This document shows positions 1 through 11,369 of a stretch of 64,000 nucleotides of DNA, one piece after another. The notes under the pieces were generated by a model. That model did no database searches. It was not told where the DNA came from and was given only the letters and a program-made list of their open reading frames with translations. How positions within the stretch are numbered: position 1 is the stretch's first letter; every line of letters begins with the position of its first letter. Source of the stretch: Guyanagaster necrorhizus (lineage: Eukaryota; Basidiomycota; Agaricomycetes; Agaricales; Physalacriaceae); assembly GCF_019112545.1 (NCBI RefSeq), contig NW_025064903.1, positions 368,905 through 432,904 of the forward strand, written 5' to 3'. Made by a program: the position numbers and the translations under genes.

Positions 1-541
1 GAACCTCCTGAATCTTCCATGCCTTGCAGAATGACCTCAACCATCCCTCTCCTTTCAAACACTGATCCTCTGGAATATTCATCAGATTTTCAATCCGATT
101 TCGCTTCTCTATCAGCATTGCACCAGTTACAGTCTCATCTCGGAGCTGCATGTTCTGATACCAGGATGCAACAGCACGCTCCACATCAGGTCAGGTGACA
201 ATACGAGACTTTTTGGATGATAGTGCATTAGGGTTCTCGTTTGCACACTGTTCGATTTTTGTACGAGATGCCAGTTTCCGTGAAAGAGTTGATTGGGTAA
301 AGAGCAGTACACCTTCCTTTCGGTTTGCGAAATGTGCCACAATGTCAGCATGTCGATGGGAAGGATGGTTATCAACATGTTTGAATACTACGAGCCAGTC
401 TCCTGTTGTGAGGTGTGGGCGGGAGATCTGCTTTGGAGGCTGAGCTGATAATGTGTACATTGGGACTTTCTCCTTCTGTTTTGTACACTCATATGGATTT
501 CCAGGTTTAGCACGTGGTTTTCGTGTTGGTTCAGGAGACAT
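1..541 (-). pseudogene. CENP-B/pogo-type transposase, N-terminal part with in-frame stop
   Basis: The reading starts at the ATG at 541 with a basic tail rich in Pro, Arg and Lys. About residue 50 begins a psq/CENP-B-like helix-turn-helix (GDWLVVFKHVDNHPS, then HADIVAHFANRK). It is interrupted by TGA at 191-193 and continues in the same frame without further stops into a second DNA-binding module of the CENP-B/Tc5 type (DVERAVASWYQNM, LRDETVTGAMLIEK, and GWLRSFCKAW near the window edge). The DDE catalytic domain would lie beyond position 1. In this family the interrupted position is commonly an arginine just before PDVERA, so a CGA to TGA change is the simplest explanation. That is an inference; the TGA itself is seen. 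Apart from this stop the reading looks recent. Confidence 0.7.
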
Positions 542-673
542 GTTTATAGAGATATAGGCTGCGTCGCTTTACAATAATTTTTTTTGTGTTTGTCATAGTC
601 CATACAAACAAATTATGTTCTTTATTGTTCTAATATATGCATAATGTCATATCAGCTTACTATAATTTTCGAT

Positions 674-782
674 CTGACAATGCATATTCCTAACTAGAAC
701 CATATGCATTATGCGATATGCATTTCTAGCCCATTTCCCTGCTCCCCAACTGCATTCCAGCCCAATCCATATGCATTGTCAG
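674..782. repeat. subterminal inverted repeat of the pogo-like element
   Basis: CTGACAATGCATAT at 674-687 is repeated perfectly in inverse orientation at 769-782, with 81 bases between. The surrounding 200 bases hold several more ATGCAT or TGCATA words. Such subterminal repeats are possible transposase-binding sites; binding is inferred, not shown. Confidence 0.6.
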
Positions 783-826
783 AATTATGCATTTTGACAT
801 CATGCATTGTGAGATAGTCAACTGTA

Positions 827-2220
827 TATTCAACACTATGTTAAGTCCTGCACAGTTTATGGATGCAACAAGGCATCTAGACACCACCTCTATGGGTTAC
901 TCAAACCTCTACTGGTCCCCAAATGGCCATAGGATTCTATTTTCATGAATTTCATTGAACAACTATCAGACTTCAATAGATTTACCACCATCTTAGTAGT
1001 CATAGACTGAGCTAGCAAATAAGCCATCTTCATCTCCACTCACAACACTATTAACTCTATGGAGCTTGCCCAACTTTTTCTTATCTATATCTTCTCCAAA
1101 CATAGGATACCCAGTCATATCACCTTGGATCATGGCTCTGAATTTGTGTCCCAATTTACTCAGGCCTTAGCCATAGCTCTTGATATAGAACTTCATCTTA
1201 CTTCTGGTTACCATCTGGAGGCTGATGGACAAACTGAATAGGCAAATCAAACTCTGGAACAGTACATCTGCATCTACTGCTCCTACCAACAGGACAACTG
1301 GAACACCCTTCTACTCATTGCTGAGTTTGCATACAACAATGCTTCTAACACATCCACTGGAATTTCTCTATTTTTTGCCAACAAGAGTTACCACCCTAAC
1401 ATCACCATTCACCCTGAAAGAGACATCACCTCTGCTTAGGCCTAAGACTTTGCAGTCAACCTTGATGAACTCTATCAAGTATTAAAAGACAAAATCTCTA
1501 AAGCTCAGGCTTGCTATAAGATCTAAGTGGATAAGCATCAGATTCCAGTGCCCCCATTCACAGTGGGTGACAAGATCTACCTCAGTTCTAAACATATCAA
1601 AACCATCTGTCTGACTAGAAAATTCTCAGAGAAATACCTTAGCTCTTTTAAAATTATAGCCCAACTGGATTCTCACTCCTTCATGCTGAGGCTTCTGCCA
1701 GATCTCTAGTCCATTCACCCAGTCTTCTATGTGTCACAATTAGAACTCATAGAAAAAAACATCATTTCTAACTGAATCCAACCACTGCTGCCTCCAGTTG
1801 AAGTCAATGGAGAAGAACATTTTGAAATAGCCTAAATCTTCAATTCTAAACTAGACCACTGGTTCTGCTGCCCACTGCTGTACAAGATCCAGTGGCTAGG
1901 CTACAAAGGTACTAATGAAGAGTTTGCTTAGTTACCAGCCTCCAAGTTCTCTGCTGACAAATTCATTAATAACTTTCACTATCGATACTCAGGCAAACCA
2001 GAACCCTTATCTAAAGTTATTCAAATATCCTGTTCCTAAAACAATGCTACTCTAGACACCACTGGTGCCCCATCTTACTATTTCAATTCTAACCACTAAT
2101 TACCACCATCTCAATCACCCCTTCTACACTTTCAAAGTCAAAATCTTGTATTTACATTTTTGCCCACTGCCAACATCTGATGCCTTTTTCTATATACATT
2201 TTGTACAAAAATTTTAAAAG
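827..2220 (+). pseudogene. chromovirus (Ty3/gypsy) integrase and chromodomain, decayed
   Basis: A recognisable integrase core runs from about 915 to 1,300. It includes ILVVID at about 985, HITLDHGSEFVSQF at about 1,119-1,160 and the AYHP...DGQTE-like block SGYHLEADGQTE at 1,206-1,241. The C-terminal integrase part follows (IPVPPFTVGDKIYL at 1,547, HPVFYVSQLE at 1,717). A chromodomain-like segment comes next (YKIQWLGYKG at about 1,883, then an aromatic block to 2,020). At least eight in-frame TGA, TAA or TAG codons interrupt it, several at places where relatives usually have Arg or Gln. The upstream part is cut off by the pogo-like element at 825. This copy is more diverged from copies A-D than they are from each other. 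Confidence 0.75.
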
Positions 2221-3519
2221 GAAGCAAAACTTGAATTCTCCCTCCACTTTTTCAACTCCTCTATATCCTCATCCAGCTGCTTCAACATTGCCTCTCAAAG
2301 ATTCTTCACCTCCTAATCTCACTCATTCTTGAAAACCAGACAGGCTTTCTTCTAGGCCTCTACTTTGGACTCCAAAAACAGCTCCAAAGGAAATGACATA
2401 TTATCAGAACTGTAGTTATCTTGAAGACCTGCCACAGTACCACAAACATCTGCCACCTCATCTGCTAACTCATCCACATGATGCATCAATTTGTGTATCA
2501 ATTTTGAAAGTTGGTGGAGGCCAGCAGAGACCTCTATGCTACTAATCACCTCACTTGCAATGACATCCTGATTGAATGAACAGGTGGTCTTCTTAATCTT
2601 GCAATGCATGCAAATCCACCTATGCCTGGCACCTTCAGTGGCTGGGCACACATAACAATGGGCACTATCTTGGTGACAGTGCACACAGCTTCCTGAGAAC
2701 AAAAGCTAAGTCAAATCACACAAGAAAACCAAGACACTTACTTTCACCATCCAACAACTCTTTGCCCTCTGCTGGCTCTGCCACTTCCAACTTCATCCAC
2801 TTCTTGGGACTAGCAACCACCTCTGTCCCACTGCCATTCACTATGCTCTTTGACCTGAACTTGCATTTATGACTCTTCTCTGCTGGACTCACCATCTTTC
2901 TCTTCCCCTCTCACACCCTCTTTCTCCTCTCTAGAATCCCCTCAGATTCTTCTGACTTATCATCCCTCTTGATCCCCTTATCCTGCTCACTATCAGACTC
3001 TGGAGGCATATGGCCAGTCACCTTCTTGAAGCAAAGACTAAGGCCAGGATCAAACTGTTTTACCAGCACTTGATGCAGCTGAAAATCAATGGCCTCTGCA
3101 GAGATCATCTGCAACTTATTCTCCATAATCATTCCTCTTGGCTCTCCCTCCAAGACTGAAGCCCTTGCTGTGGCCTCTATAGCCTCCCTCTCCTCAGCCT
3201 CCCTCTGAGCCACCTCTCTCAATGCCTCCTCCACCTCCTTAGCCTGCCTCTTCATGGTCTGTCAGATCTCCTCCCTCTTTCTCTTCAATTCCTCCTTCTG
3301 CTTCCTTTTCTGTGCCTCTCAGGTCACATGGTCCACCCAGACCTTTTTCTCCTGCTCTTGCTCTCCTTGCCATTCCAAATAGCTCTCTACAGCCTCTATA
3401 TACTCTTTCTCCATGGCTTGCCATTCTAGACAGAATAATTCCTTGGTCTCTTCAGAGCTATTGGGGGTGAATCCCCTCACCAGAGGCTCAGAAGTGCATG
3501 AGCAATGACATAGCCTCAA
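2214..3519 (-). pseudogene. decayed Cys-rich, coiled-coil protein gene with an intron
   Basis: I do not recognise this gene. Starting near 3,519, the reading runs with two early TGA interruptions into a long highly charged stretch rich in Glu, Lys and Arg (QAKEVEEALREVAQREAEER) that would form a coiled coil. A basic, Ser-rich part follows. An intron with GTAAGT donor and CAG acceptor lies at about 2,699-2,744. It keeps the frame into a cysteine cluster (CVHC, HCYVCP, CMHCKIKKTTC) and a last amphipathic part. Further stops lie near 2,349 and below; the frame ends at about 2,214. A spliced antisense gene beside a retrotransposon end is unusual: it may be a host gene caught between insertions or an antisense cargo ORF. 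CG dinucleotides are nearly absent, as in the elements around it. Confidence 0.45.
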
Positions 3520-3781
3520 TTAAGCAATAGTGGTGGTATCAGATCAAGCTGCAAAACTCCCACAGTCACCAACAATCTTCCATGTGACCTCACTGGCCAT
3601 TGAGATCTGCACTCTTGAGAGCAAGAATGCTAACAGAAGGACACTGTTAAGTGCATGCTGCTGGCCTCCATGTCATCTCAACTAATTATGAATTCAATCA
3701 TGCTATCCACTAGACTCCAGCCACTTTCTATTACCTACTAATTTTATTTCACCATTATCATTTCACATTCATATTTCACAT

Positions 3782-4043
3782 TGTAATATCTAGACCCTGA
3801 ACTCAGTAGTGAATATTGACACTAGAACCCAATGAAACTTGACTTGAAATTAGCTACCATTAGTATATAAAGCCATGTATATCATTGTAACCACTCAGTT
3901 TGAATATCAACTTGGATAGCCATTCACACTTTGTGCTCACTTCAACTCCTCTCTATCTCATCTGACAGACTCTGCTCTGAAGAATACTCTTCACTTCACC
4001 AACAGAACTCTATTCTGCCCATCTAATCCTTGGGCCTGACACA
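3782..4043 (+). repeat. LTR-like segment with TATA box
   Basis: The segment begins TGTAATATCT and ends CCTGACACA, giving the TG...CA ends of an LTR. It contains TATATAAA at about 3,864-3,871 and is followed by a Gag-like reading on the same strand. No second copy is visible in the window, so it could be a 5' LTR of the relic that follows or a solo LTR. Without a partner the call rests on ends, TATA box and position only. Confidence 0.4.
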
Positions 4044-4179
4044 AAGGAGACATTTCCAATAGCTTCATTGATGCCCACACACTCTGCCAGTCTCTGCATA
4101 TGCACTCAAGCCCAGTTGATTGGCACATTCCTAACACAGAGGAACCAAGAGGCCAGGAGAGTGGAGCCTTCCCAATCTC

Positions 4180-5430
4180 ATTGACAGCCTACTTCTTGAA
4201 TCCCTGATGTAAGAACTTGAATCTGAACTGATGGGAAGCTCCCCAGCAATAGTCTGAGCTTTCAAGCCATTCATTTATAATCCACCCACTGACTTTCTCA
4301 AAGAGACAGACAGTGAGGAAGAGAAGACAGATGAGGATAGGAATAAGAAAGATGTCCTGGTAGAAATTGACTCCTGGCTGCAATACAGAGAATCAGATCA
4401 AGAGATGCTCAAAGAAGAAATCAACTATAGCTGACAGCAAAAATTTAAGAGGTTGTATCAGAAAGGAATGGCTCTATTATAAAAGGACATTAGTTGGTTA
4501 ATGACACCATTGGGAAGAAGGTATCTAAATGCAGATGATAAAGAAAAAGGACATTCATTACAATATATGGCTACTGACTGTGCTATTTATATCTATAACA
4601 GAACCCACTCAGAAGACCAGCTAAAAATGCTGCCATCTTACAAGTATGAAATCCAACTCATGCTGAAGATGCTACTAGTGCCACCAAGACATGCTATGTA
4701 TACTGCCTCTTCTCCCTGAACCATTAGTATCTGACTCTCACAGAACTTAGTACTCAGCTGAGAAGCTGCTATATGGGTTAGCTGGCTCAAATCCCAAGAG
4801 CCCTTGCAGCCTGTCAGTTTTTGAAATCCTTTGACTAGCAGTGGGAGCTGACTACTCATCAGTGCAGAACAGGCTCTGGCTGATGAAACCACTAAAGGAG
4901 ATGACCCTGAAGCCATATGACTCAGATTCACTATCTGAAATAGGCATATTGTGAGGAAAGAGATCTAATCTGAAGGAAGTTCTATCACCAACAACAGCTC
5001 TCTTCACTCACTCTCTGGACCTCCAGCTGAGTAGAAGTGACCATCATTTGATAAATATCTCAATCCAATGGGAGCCCTACCCTAGAATGCTGCTATGTTG
5101 CAGTGTAAATCCAATCTTTTATACATCCCCTGACTCTTCAAGGACATGTCTGATAACATTGACTGCTTTCTCATTGACTGCAAACAGTATTTTAAGGTCT
5201 ATATTGCCTACCTCAGCTCTGATATGAATAAGGTCACCTTTGCTACCTCCTACTTCAAGAGTAAGGCAAAGCATTAGTGGATCCTTATCACTCTGACCTT
5301 CTATTCCACTGCCCATCAGTATTATCATTACCCTTCATGGTATATCTTCAAGCAGACGGTCTGTGACAAGTTCATCAACTCAGCTATTGAAAAGGATCTG
5401 AGTGCACACAAGATGAAATCAGATATAGCA
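4180..5430 (+). pseudogene. retrotransposon Gag relic
   Basis: Around 4,501-4,640 the reading GRRYLNADDKEKGHSLQY followed by AIYIYN matches the start of Gag in copies A and C (GQRYTATNRVEH...LQYAAT...AIYIYN at 12,932 downwards and the same place in C). Around 5,140-5,420 a Gag-domain-like block follows (DNIDCFLIDCKQYF, YFKSKAKHW, then a WYIFKQ stretch and KFINSAIEKDL). Numerous stops and frame changes separate the parts, and no pol homology follows, so this is a truncated or deleted copy. It lies 3' of the LTR-like segment, on the same strand. Confidence 0.5.
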
Positions 5431-6887
5431 GAGCACTATCCACTGACCACACTCATACCAACACACACACATAAAACTCTTAGTTTATGAAGAGATTATA
5501 ATGCAATAAAAGTAGTAATCAATAAATATAATTGTCTTCTTCAATAAATCCACAGCATGCAAACAGCAATAGTGCATGTACAACAGTCCTAAATCTCTCT
5601 AAGTTTCAAAGCTTTTTGTTTTATCAAAACAAGAGGTGGCAACAGGTGTTGCCAGGCCTCAAGGCAAAGAGTACTGCAGTTCAATACAATACATCAAAAC
5701 ACTCCCACAAAACTCTCAAAAGATCCTAAGCATAGCTCAGATCAACTCAAAATCTCTAACACACATAATACACAACTCAAAGCTTTATGCTCTAAGCAAA
5801 AACCAATCACAAACATATTCACAAGTGCCAAAGAGCACAGATCTCTGTTCACAAGTTTCTAAACTGATCATAGACCCACAGGATTCAAATCTATGCAATC
5901 CAGAGACACAAAACACAATAAAACACTGTCTAACAGATCAAAGGGTTTGAACCTCTGCCAACCTGTGGAAATAACACAAAAAGTGCACACTAATCAAGCC
6001 AAAGGATTTGAACCTCTGCTACCTGTAGTGCTGCATGTCACAAATACCTCAAAAACTCAAGATGATGTCCTTCAGATACTGCTCTCTTATTCTCAGATTA
6101 GAGCACAATCTAAAACCTCTTATCAAACCAGGCTCAAGTCCTTCACAAGCTTCAATGCCTTGCTCAGTTCTCAAAGCTCTCTCAATAATATTCAATAATG
6201 AGTTTATGCTCTCACCTGAAGTTACAAACATAAACCCAGAGCTAGAGTGCAAGGCTTTCTGTACCTAATACACTGCAACTATGAGGGTCAGAAACTTGTA
6301 TTCTACTCATACAATGCTATATTTAAATATTCTTCTGTGGTACTTATTAATACAATTCTACTATGGTATCTTCAAAGCACAGGACTCTATGCCAGATCTC
6401 ATGAGTATTATTCACATGCATATTGCAGTTGCTGTGCTTATTCTCTTCTGGGCTAGGACTGCTCACTGTTTTCTCACTAGCTGATATTGGCTAGCTGATC
6501 TAGTCAGGTCTGCTCACTTTCTTATTTCCTTGGTGACACATCCTTGACAGTGGTAAACTGTTTCAGACCTCCAGAGTTATCTCTCATGTCTGGAGTCAGC
6601 TATAAGAGTTATGTTCTCTTTTTCAATGTCCTGACATTCCCTCCAGCTCACAAAATGCACTGCTTCTGGCCTGACATGCATCAATTAACCCACCCAATAT
6701 GGTATGTGTCATACCTCAGTATGATGTGGAGTCTCTCACTGTGTTATATGTGCTAAGACACTGTAAGTATGCATGCAAGTCTGAGCAGTACATACACTCT
6801 TATTATATTCTTAGTTATATGCTTACTGAACTGGAATACAGTTCATGTATTCTCAATTTTTGCAATTTTACATGTCTAAACATGAAG
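5431..6887. other. CG-poor stretch without a recognisable gene
   Basis: No frame shows a known domain. The composition (almost no CG, many CA and TG) is that of the neighbouring decayed elements, so it is probably transposon-derived. Between 5,880 and 6,035 the minus strand repeats a short word of the type AGAGGTTCAAAyCCTTT (around 5,942-5,960 and 6,002-6,020, with a weaker copy near 5,880). This resembles the T arm of a tRNA; no complete tRNA fold was found around any copy. Confidence 0.5.
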
Positions 6888-6987
6888 AGAGCATGTTACT
6901 GTTCAAGAAGTATACAAGAATAAAATAAAGAAACTTTGGATGGGCAATAAGATTGCTAGCAAATACTTTAACAAACTAGAGCAACTT

Positions 6988-7459
6988 TGTTAAGCTCAAA
7001 TGACATGTGACCTAAGCATGTGATAAGCTGATGCTGCTTTGCATTCAGGCAGTCATATCAGAGTCCACTATATGTGCTTGTTTGGCTTTATATCTCAAGA
7101 CCTTTTGACTGGCTTGAGATAAGATAGTGAAGAATAAACTTTAGCTCAAAGCTGAGAATACTACAGTGAGAGCTATGCTACTTATATACCAGTCATTGTC
7201 CATACTAAAGATATAACTATCTTATTGTGCATCCTGACATTATAGAGCATTTTGTCCAGTGTCATGAAGCTACTTACAAAAGAGTATTATCTGTCATTGA
7301 GTGGTTACTGTTGTGTTGAAGGACAATGAGTGACTGGGTGTGTTGTGCTGACTAAGCCCTGATCCCACAGTCCTAAGTGCTGGTTAGACACTCTGACTAA
7401 GCAAAAGATAGAGGCCAATCCCTCAAATAAAAAGGTGAAAAATAGAAAAAATCATAATA
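6988..7459 (-). repeat. copy A 3' LTR
   Basis: This 472-base LTR is the partner of 14,726-15,197 with the same length. The plus-strand view starts TGTTAAGCTC and ends ATCATAATA, whereas the partner keeps ATAACA, so the terminal CA has become TA. It contains the TATA-like TATATAAG on the minus strand near 7,185 and the AGCTTTGAGCTAA segment near 7,150. Confidence 0.9.
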
Positions 7460-7474
7460 TTACCTCTCTATTAA

Positions 7475-10400
7475 GACCATCATCCCAATGGCTTATTCAA
7501 GGGATAATTCATAGTCTCATATTATATTGTTCATGTTTATATATCACTCATTGACCCACTGGTTAGATTCAGGGCTATAACTCTTTCAGCTAACCAGATA
7601 ATCAACCATAGTTCTTGTGCCACCATCACAGGCCTTGACTTTTCTGAGTTTATGATTCAATACCTGGTCAACTTTGTAGTGTTCTTCATTGTCAATCAGG
7701 TCAGGTGATGATGGTGGTAGTAGTGGTCATTCCTGATTAGAGAATGCAGATGTGATATAAGGTGTTAACAGTGTCTCATTGAAGATATCATGTATCTTTC
7801 AGGTGACTGGAAGGTGTAGTTTGTAGGTAGACTTGCTGATTTTGGTGAGGATTAAAAAGAGGCCTATGCACTTATCAGCAAGTTTTTGCTTCAGGCATGG
7901 TAGGTGGAGATTTGTGGTGTCCAGCCAGACTTTGTTGTTGATATTATATTTGTAGCTGGATCTGTGATGTTTATCATACTGTTTCTTTATAGTGGTCACC
8001 ACTTTTTCAAGAGCTGCACAGGTTTTATCATGGATTTTTGTCATCATAGATGTAAAATCAGTCAAAGCAGATGTTGTCATGTGGCATCATTCAGTTTGGG
8101 TGATGTTAGGGTGTTGCCTATGGTTTATAAAAAATGAAGTTTTTCCAGTGGCCAAATGGACCCTATTGTTATATTGAAAAGCAGCTAGTGCTAGCCACTC
8201 TACCCAGTCATCTTGCTAGTAGTTGATGAATAGTCAGAGATACTTTTCTACTTCTTGATTGGCTTATTCTATCTGCCTATCTGTCTGTGGATGATAGGCA
8301 GTTGATGTGTTTCATCTGATGTTGAAGAGTCAGTATAAGTCATCTAGAAACTTGAATATAAATTGAGGCCTCCTGTCTGAGATGATGACTTGAGGTATCC
8401 CATATTTAGCATAAACCTCATTTCAAAGGATTTTTGCCCATCTCTCTGATGTCAACTCCATCAAACATATGATTGGAATGATTGCTTTAGAGAACTAGTT
8501 GACTATGATGATAATGGCATCATAGCTATTATAGTCCAGAAGTCCAGTGATTATATCTACCAAAATGTGAGTCCATAGTGATGATGAAACCTCATTTGGA
8601 TTGAGCAGTGCTGTGCATGATTGAGTCAGAGACTTACCTCACTGACAGGTCTTGCAGGTCTTTATGTATCATTCAATGTCTTGACTCATTTTGGGCCACC
8701 AGTATTCCTGTAGAATAAGCTCCTTCATTTTGATAATGCCTGGGTGTCCAGCAGTTGCATAGTCATGACATGTGGTGATAAGCTCACCATGAAGTGCTTG
8801 GTCCCAGAGGATGTAGATCTGTTCATCATAGCAGATCATTCTCTCCTCTCTCATTAGACCCTATTCATAATTTAATGATGGAGCTATATGCTAATCCCAT
8901 TTGTAAGAGTCTCATGTTGCACTTTTAATGTGCTCATGGATCTTCTCTTCTGTTGGCATGATCATAGCCCAGAAGTGTTTAGGTTTCAGCAGGATGACTC
9001 CCTCATTGTTGTTTCTCTCTTGATTGTGATCTGCTCTCCTACTGAGTAGATCCACCTTCTTGTTGGCTACACCAGTCTTGTGGTATAACATATATTCATA
9101 CTTGGACAATTCTGTCACCCATCATGCTTATCAGTGATTTAGCTTCTGCAGTAGATGGAAATATCAGAGATTCTGATGATTGGTCTAGATTTTGAAGGTC
9201 TGGACTTCCCTGATTAAGTAATTCCACTATTCAGCTAGGGCGAGCATTATTGCTAGTAATTTCTTGTCATAAATTTCATAATTGTGTTCTGTAATTGTGA
9301 GTGCTTTCAATAAGAATGCTACTGACCTCTATTTTCCATTTTGTTCTTGTGAGAGGATGGTGCCAATAGCACCCTCACTTGAGTTGGAACGGTGAGAACA
9401 ATATCCTCAGCCAATCATTGTTTAAGGTCATTAAATGCAGTTTGCTGTAAGAGGCCTCAGATCCATGAGGCATTACCAGTCAGCTGCATCATTAGTTGAA
9501 CCACCTTGCTGTAGTCACAAATGAACTGCCAGTAGAAGTTGATGAAGCTGAGAAAGGATTGTAACTCCTTCTTCTTGATCAGCTCCAGCTATTCTGTTAC
9601 TTCTGCTACTTTGATGAGATTCATTTGGATGCTTCCTCCACTAATAATGACTCCAAGGTATTCTGTTTTGAGTATCTCAAATTCACACTTCTCAGCTTTG
9701 AGAAACAGTCAGTGTTTCCTCATAGGTGTGAGTATTTGTTGCACTAGCCTTTGATACTCCTCTTTGTCTTTGGACATGATGAGAATGTTATCCAAATAGA
9801 TAGTGACTTTTCCAGTGGTGATGAGGTCCTTGAAGATGTCAGTCATCATTCATTGGAACATAGTGGGTGAATTGGTAAGTCTGAAGAACATGACTGTCAG
9901 TTCAAATAACCCTCGATTGATGTGGAAGACTGCTTTCCACCCATCACCTTCTTTGATCCATACATTGTTATAGCCTCAGTGGACATTCAGTTTCATATAG
10001 TACCAGGCACCATGAAGCTTGTCCATGAGCTCTGAGATCAGCAGAAGCAGGTAGCAGTTTTTAATCATCATCTTGTTGAGCCTCTGATAATCTTGTACTG
10101 GTCAGAGTTTGCTATCCTTCTTCTTGACAAAAAAGAAGGAGGATGCCATCAGAGATTTTGATAGTCAGATTCATCCACTGGAGAGGTTTTCTTCCAGGAA
10201 CTTATTGAGTTCTTGTTGTTCCATATTGCTAAGTAGATAGACTTTGCAATCTAGATTAGCATTGGCATTCAGGATCAGTTCAATTGCATGATCCCAGGGT
10301 TTTGGGTTTGGCAACTCATCAAAACTCTCTTTTTTGAACAGGTCACAGTAGTCTTGTGCCCACTGTAGCATCATCTTTTCATATGTCTTTTCTTCTCTTC

Positions 10401-10960
10401 CCTCATTGGCCTTCACTGCTAAGTTGTTAGTGTGGTGCATAGCATAGATGTGTATAGCTTTCTGTAGATCGACAGTGAGGATTGTTTTGCTGTCCTTCAT
10501 CTTCTTGTTCCACTGATCCTCAGAATCTTTATCAGATAATTCAAATGGGATTTTCTGGCATCAGCATCATGTGAATATGATATGATCAGTCTTCCAATTG
10601 ATCAGCAGATTATGTCAAATCAACCAATTGTGACCAAGAAAGATCTCTTTGGTGCCAAAGTCAGTAACTGCCAGATCAATCCTTTTGGAATGATCACTAA
10701 TCATCAGTCTTAGCTTGACAAATTCAGTGATCAAACCAGCCTGATTCTTCATGCTTTCAGCATTGTATACTGGTATTAGGGCTGTGATAGTCTGAGTGGA
10801 GAGGTTGTACCTGTTGATAAAGGCACAATTGATTGAGATAGTGCAGCCACTGTTGACAAGAGCTGTAATAGCATAGATGCTTCAAGACATCAAGGTCTTG
10901 ATTTGGGTTTTGGCCAGTAGATCTCAGCTGAGAGTCTTAGACTGTCAAATGAACTTTCAT
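7475..10960 (-). pseudogene. copy A pol: protease, RT, RNase H, integrase, chromodomain
   Basis: From right to left: a protease with NSG in place of DSG near 10,850; an uninterrupted linker and RT start at 10,500-10,171; an RT with YLDN near 9,800 and LQSFLSFINFY near 9,540; RNase H to about 9,150; an integrase HHCC zinc finger in 8,854-8,669 (HDYATAGHPG, then CKTCQ); the integrase core to about 8,250; an integrase C-terminus open at 8,080-7,799; and a chromodomain at 7,700-7,480 (MVDYLVS, SPESNQWVNE). Many TGA, TAA and TAG codons interrupt it. The catalytic changes D to N in protease and RT each need one G to A change. Confidence 0.8.
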
Positions 10961-11369
10961 GGTCCTCAGAGTTCATTGAGCTATTCTAAGGCTCAGCAGT
11001 GTTCTGCCTTCTTCATTCCTTCAACTATTTCATCAATCACTTTCTTGGCTTGAGTTTTGTATACCCAATTTTTGAGTATGGCTTTTGCTGCTGCTTCATC
11101 CTTTGTGTCCTTAATGGTCCACCAGGTCCATTCAGTGTTGAATGGCTTTAGCCAGCCAATGGGGCTCTCTGCCTCTGTTTGGCCCATAGGCAGTTGAGTT
11201 TTCTCCTTAAGCAATTCTTGTTGTTGAGTGGTGAAGTTGAGTATATTCAAATGCATGCATAATTTAGACATAGGTGGTACTACAGAGATACAATCAGTCC
11301 ATCTAGCATCTGCTTGTGACACCCCACTTGAGATTTTGGCTGAGTCAGTGAAATTGCTCACTGCTCAGC

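Larger units (their letters stand above)
1..824 (-). mobile_element. pogo/Fot1-like DNA transposon, 5' end, truncated by window edge
   Basis: Read on the minus strand, the element starts at 824 with CAGTTGACTATCTCACAATG, directly preceded by the dinucleotide TA at 825-826. A CAGT-type terminus next to a TA target is what pogo/Tigger-type elements have. The first 280 bases are a non-coding leader full of ATGCAT motifs. They contain a perfect 14-base inverted repeat at 674-687 and 769-782. A CENP-B-type transposase reading starts at 541. The other terminus lies outside the window, so the second inverted repeat and the second TA cannot be checked. The segment contains more CG dinucleotides than the retrotransposon it abuts, which suggests a later arrival. 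Confidence 0.7.

Noticed and set aside
2352..2702. Independent Cys-rich gene starting at the Met at 2,702
   Set aside because: The Met lies inside the intron acceptor region; the intron at 2,699-2,744 joins it in frame to the upstream coiled-coil reading.
5880..6035. tRNA genes
   Set aside because: Only a T-arm-like piece is present; no acceptor stem, D arm or anticodon arm could be folded.
5532..6268. Several plus readings of 65-104 codons
   Set aside because: Open only because TA-containing stops are rare there; low complexity (Gln/Ser/Thr), no domain.
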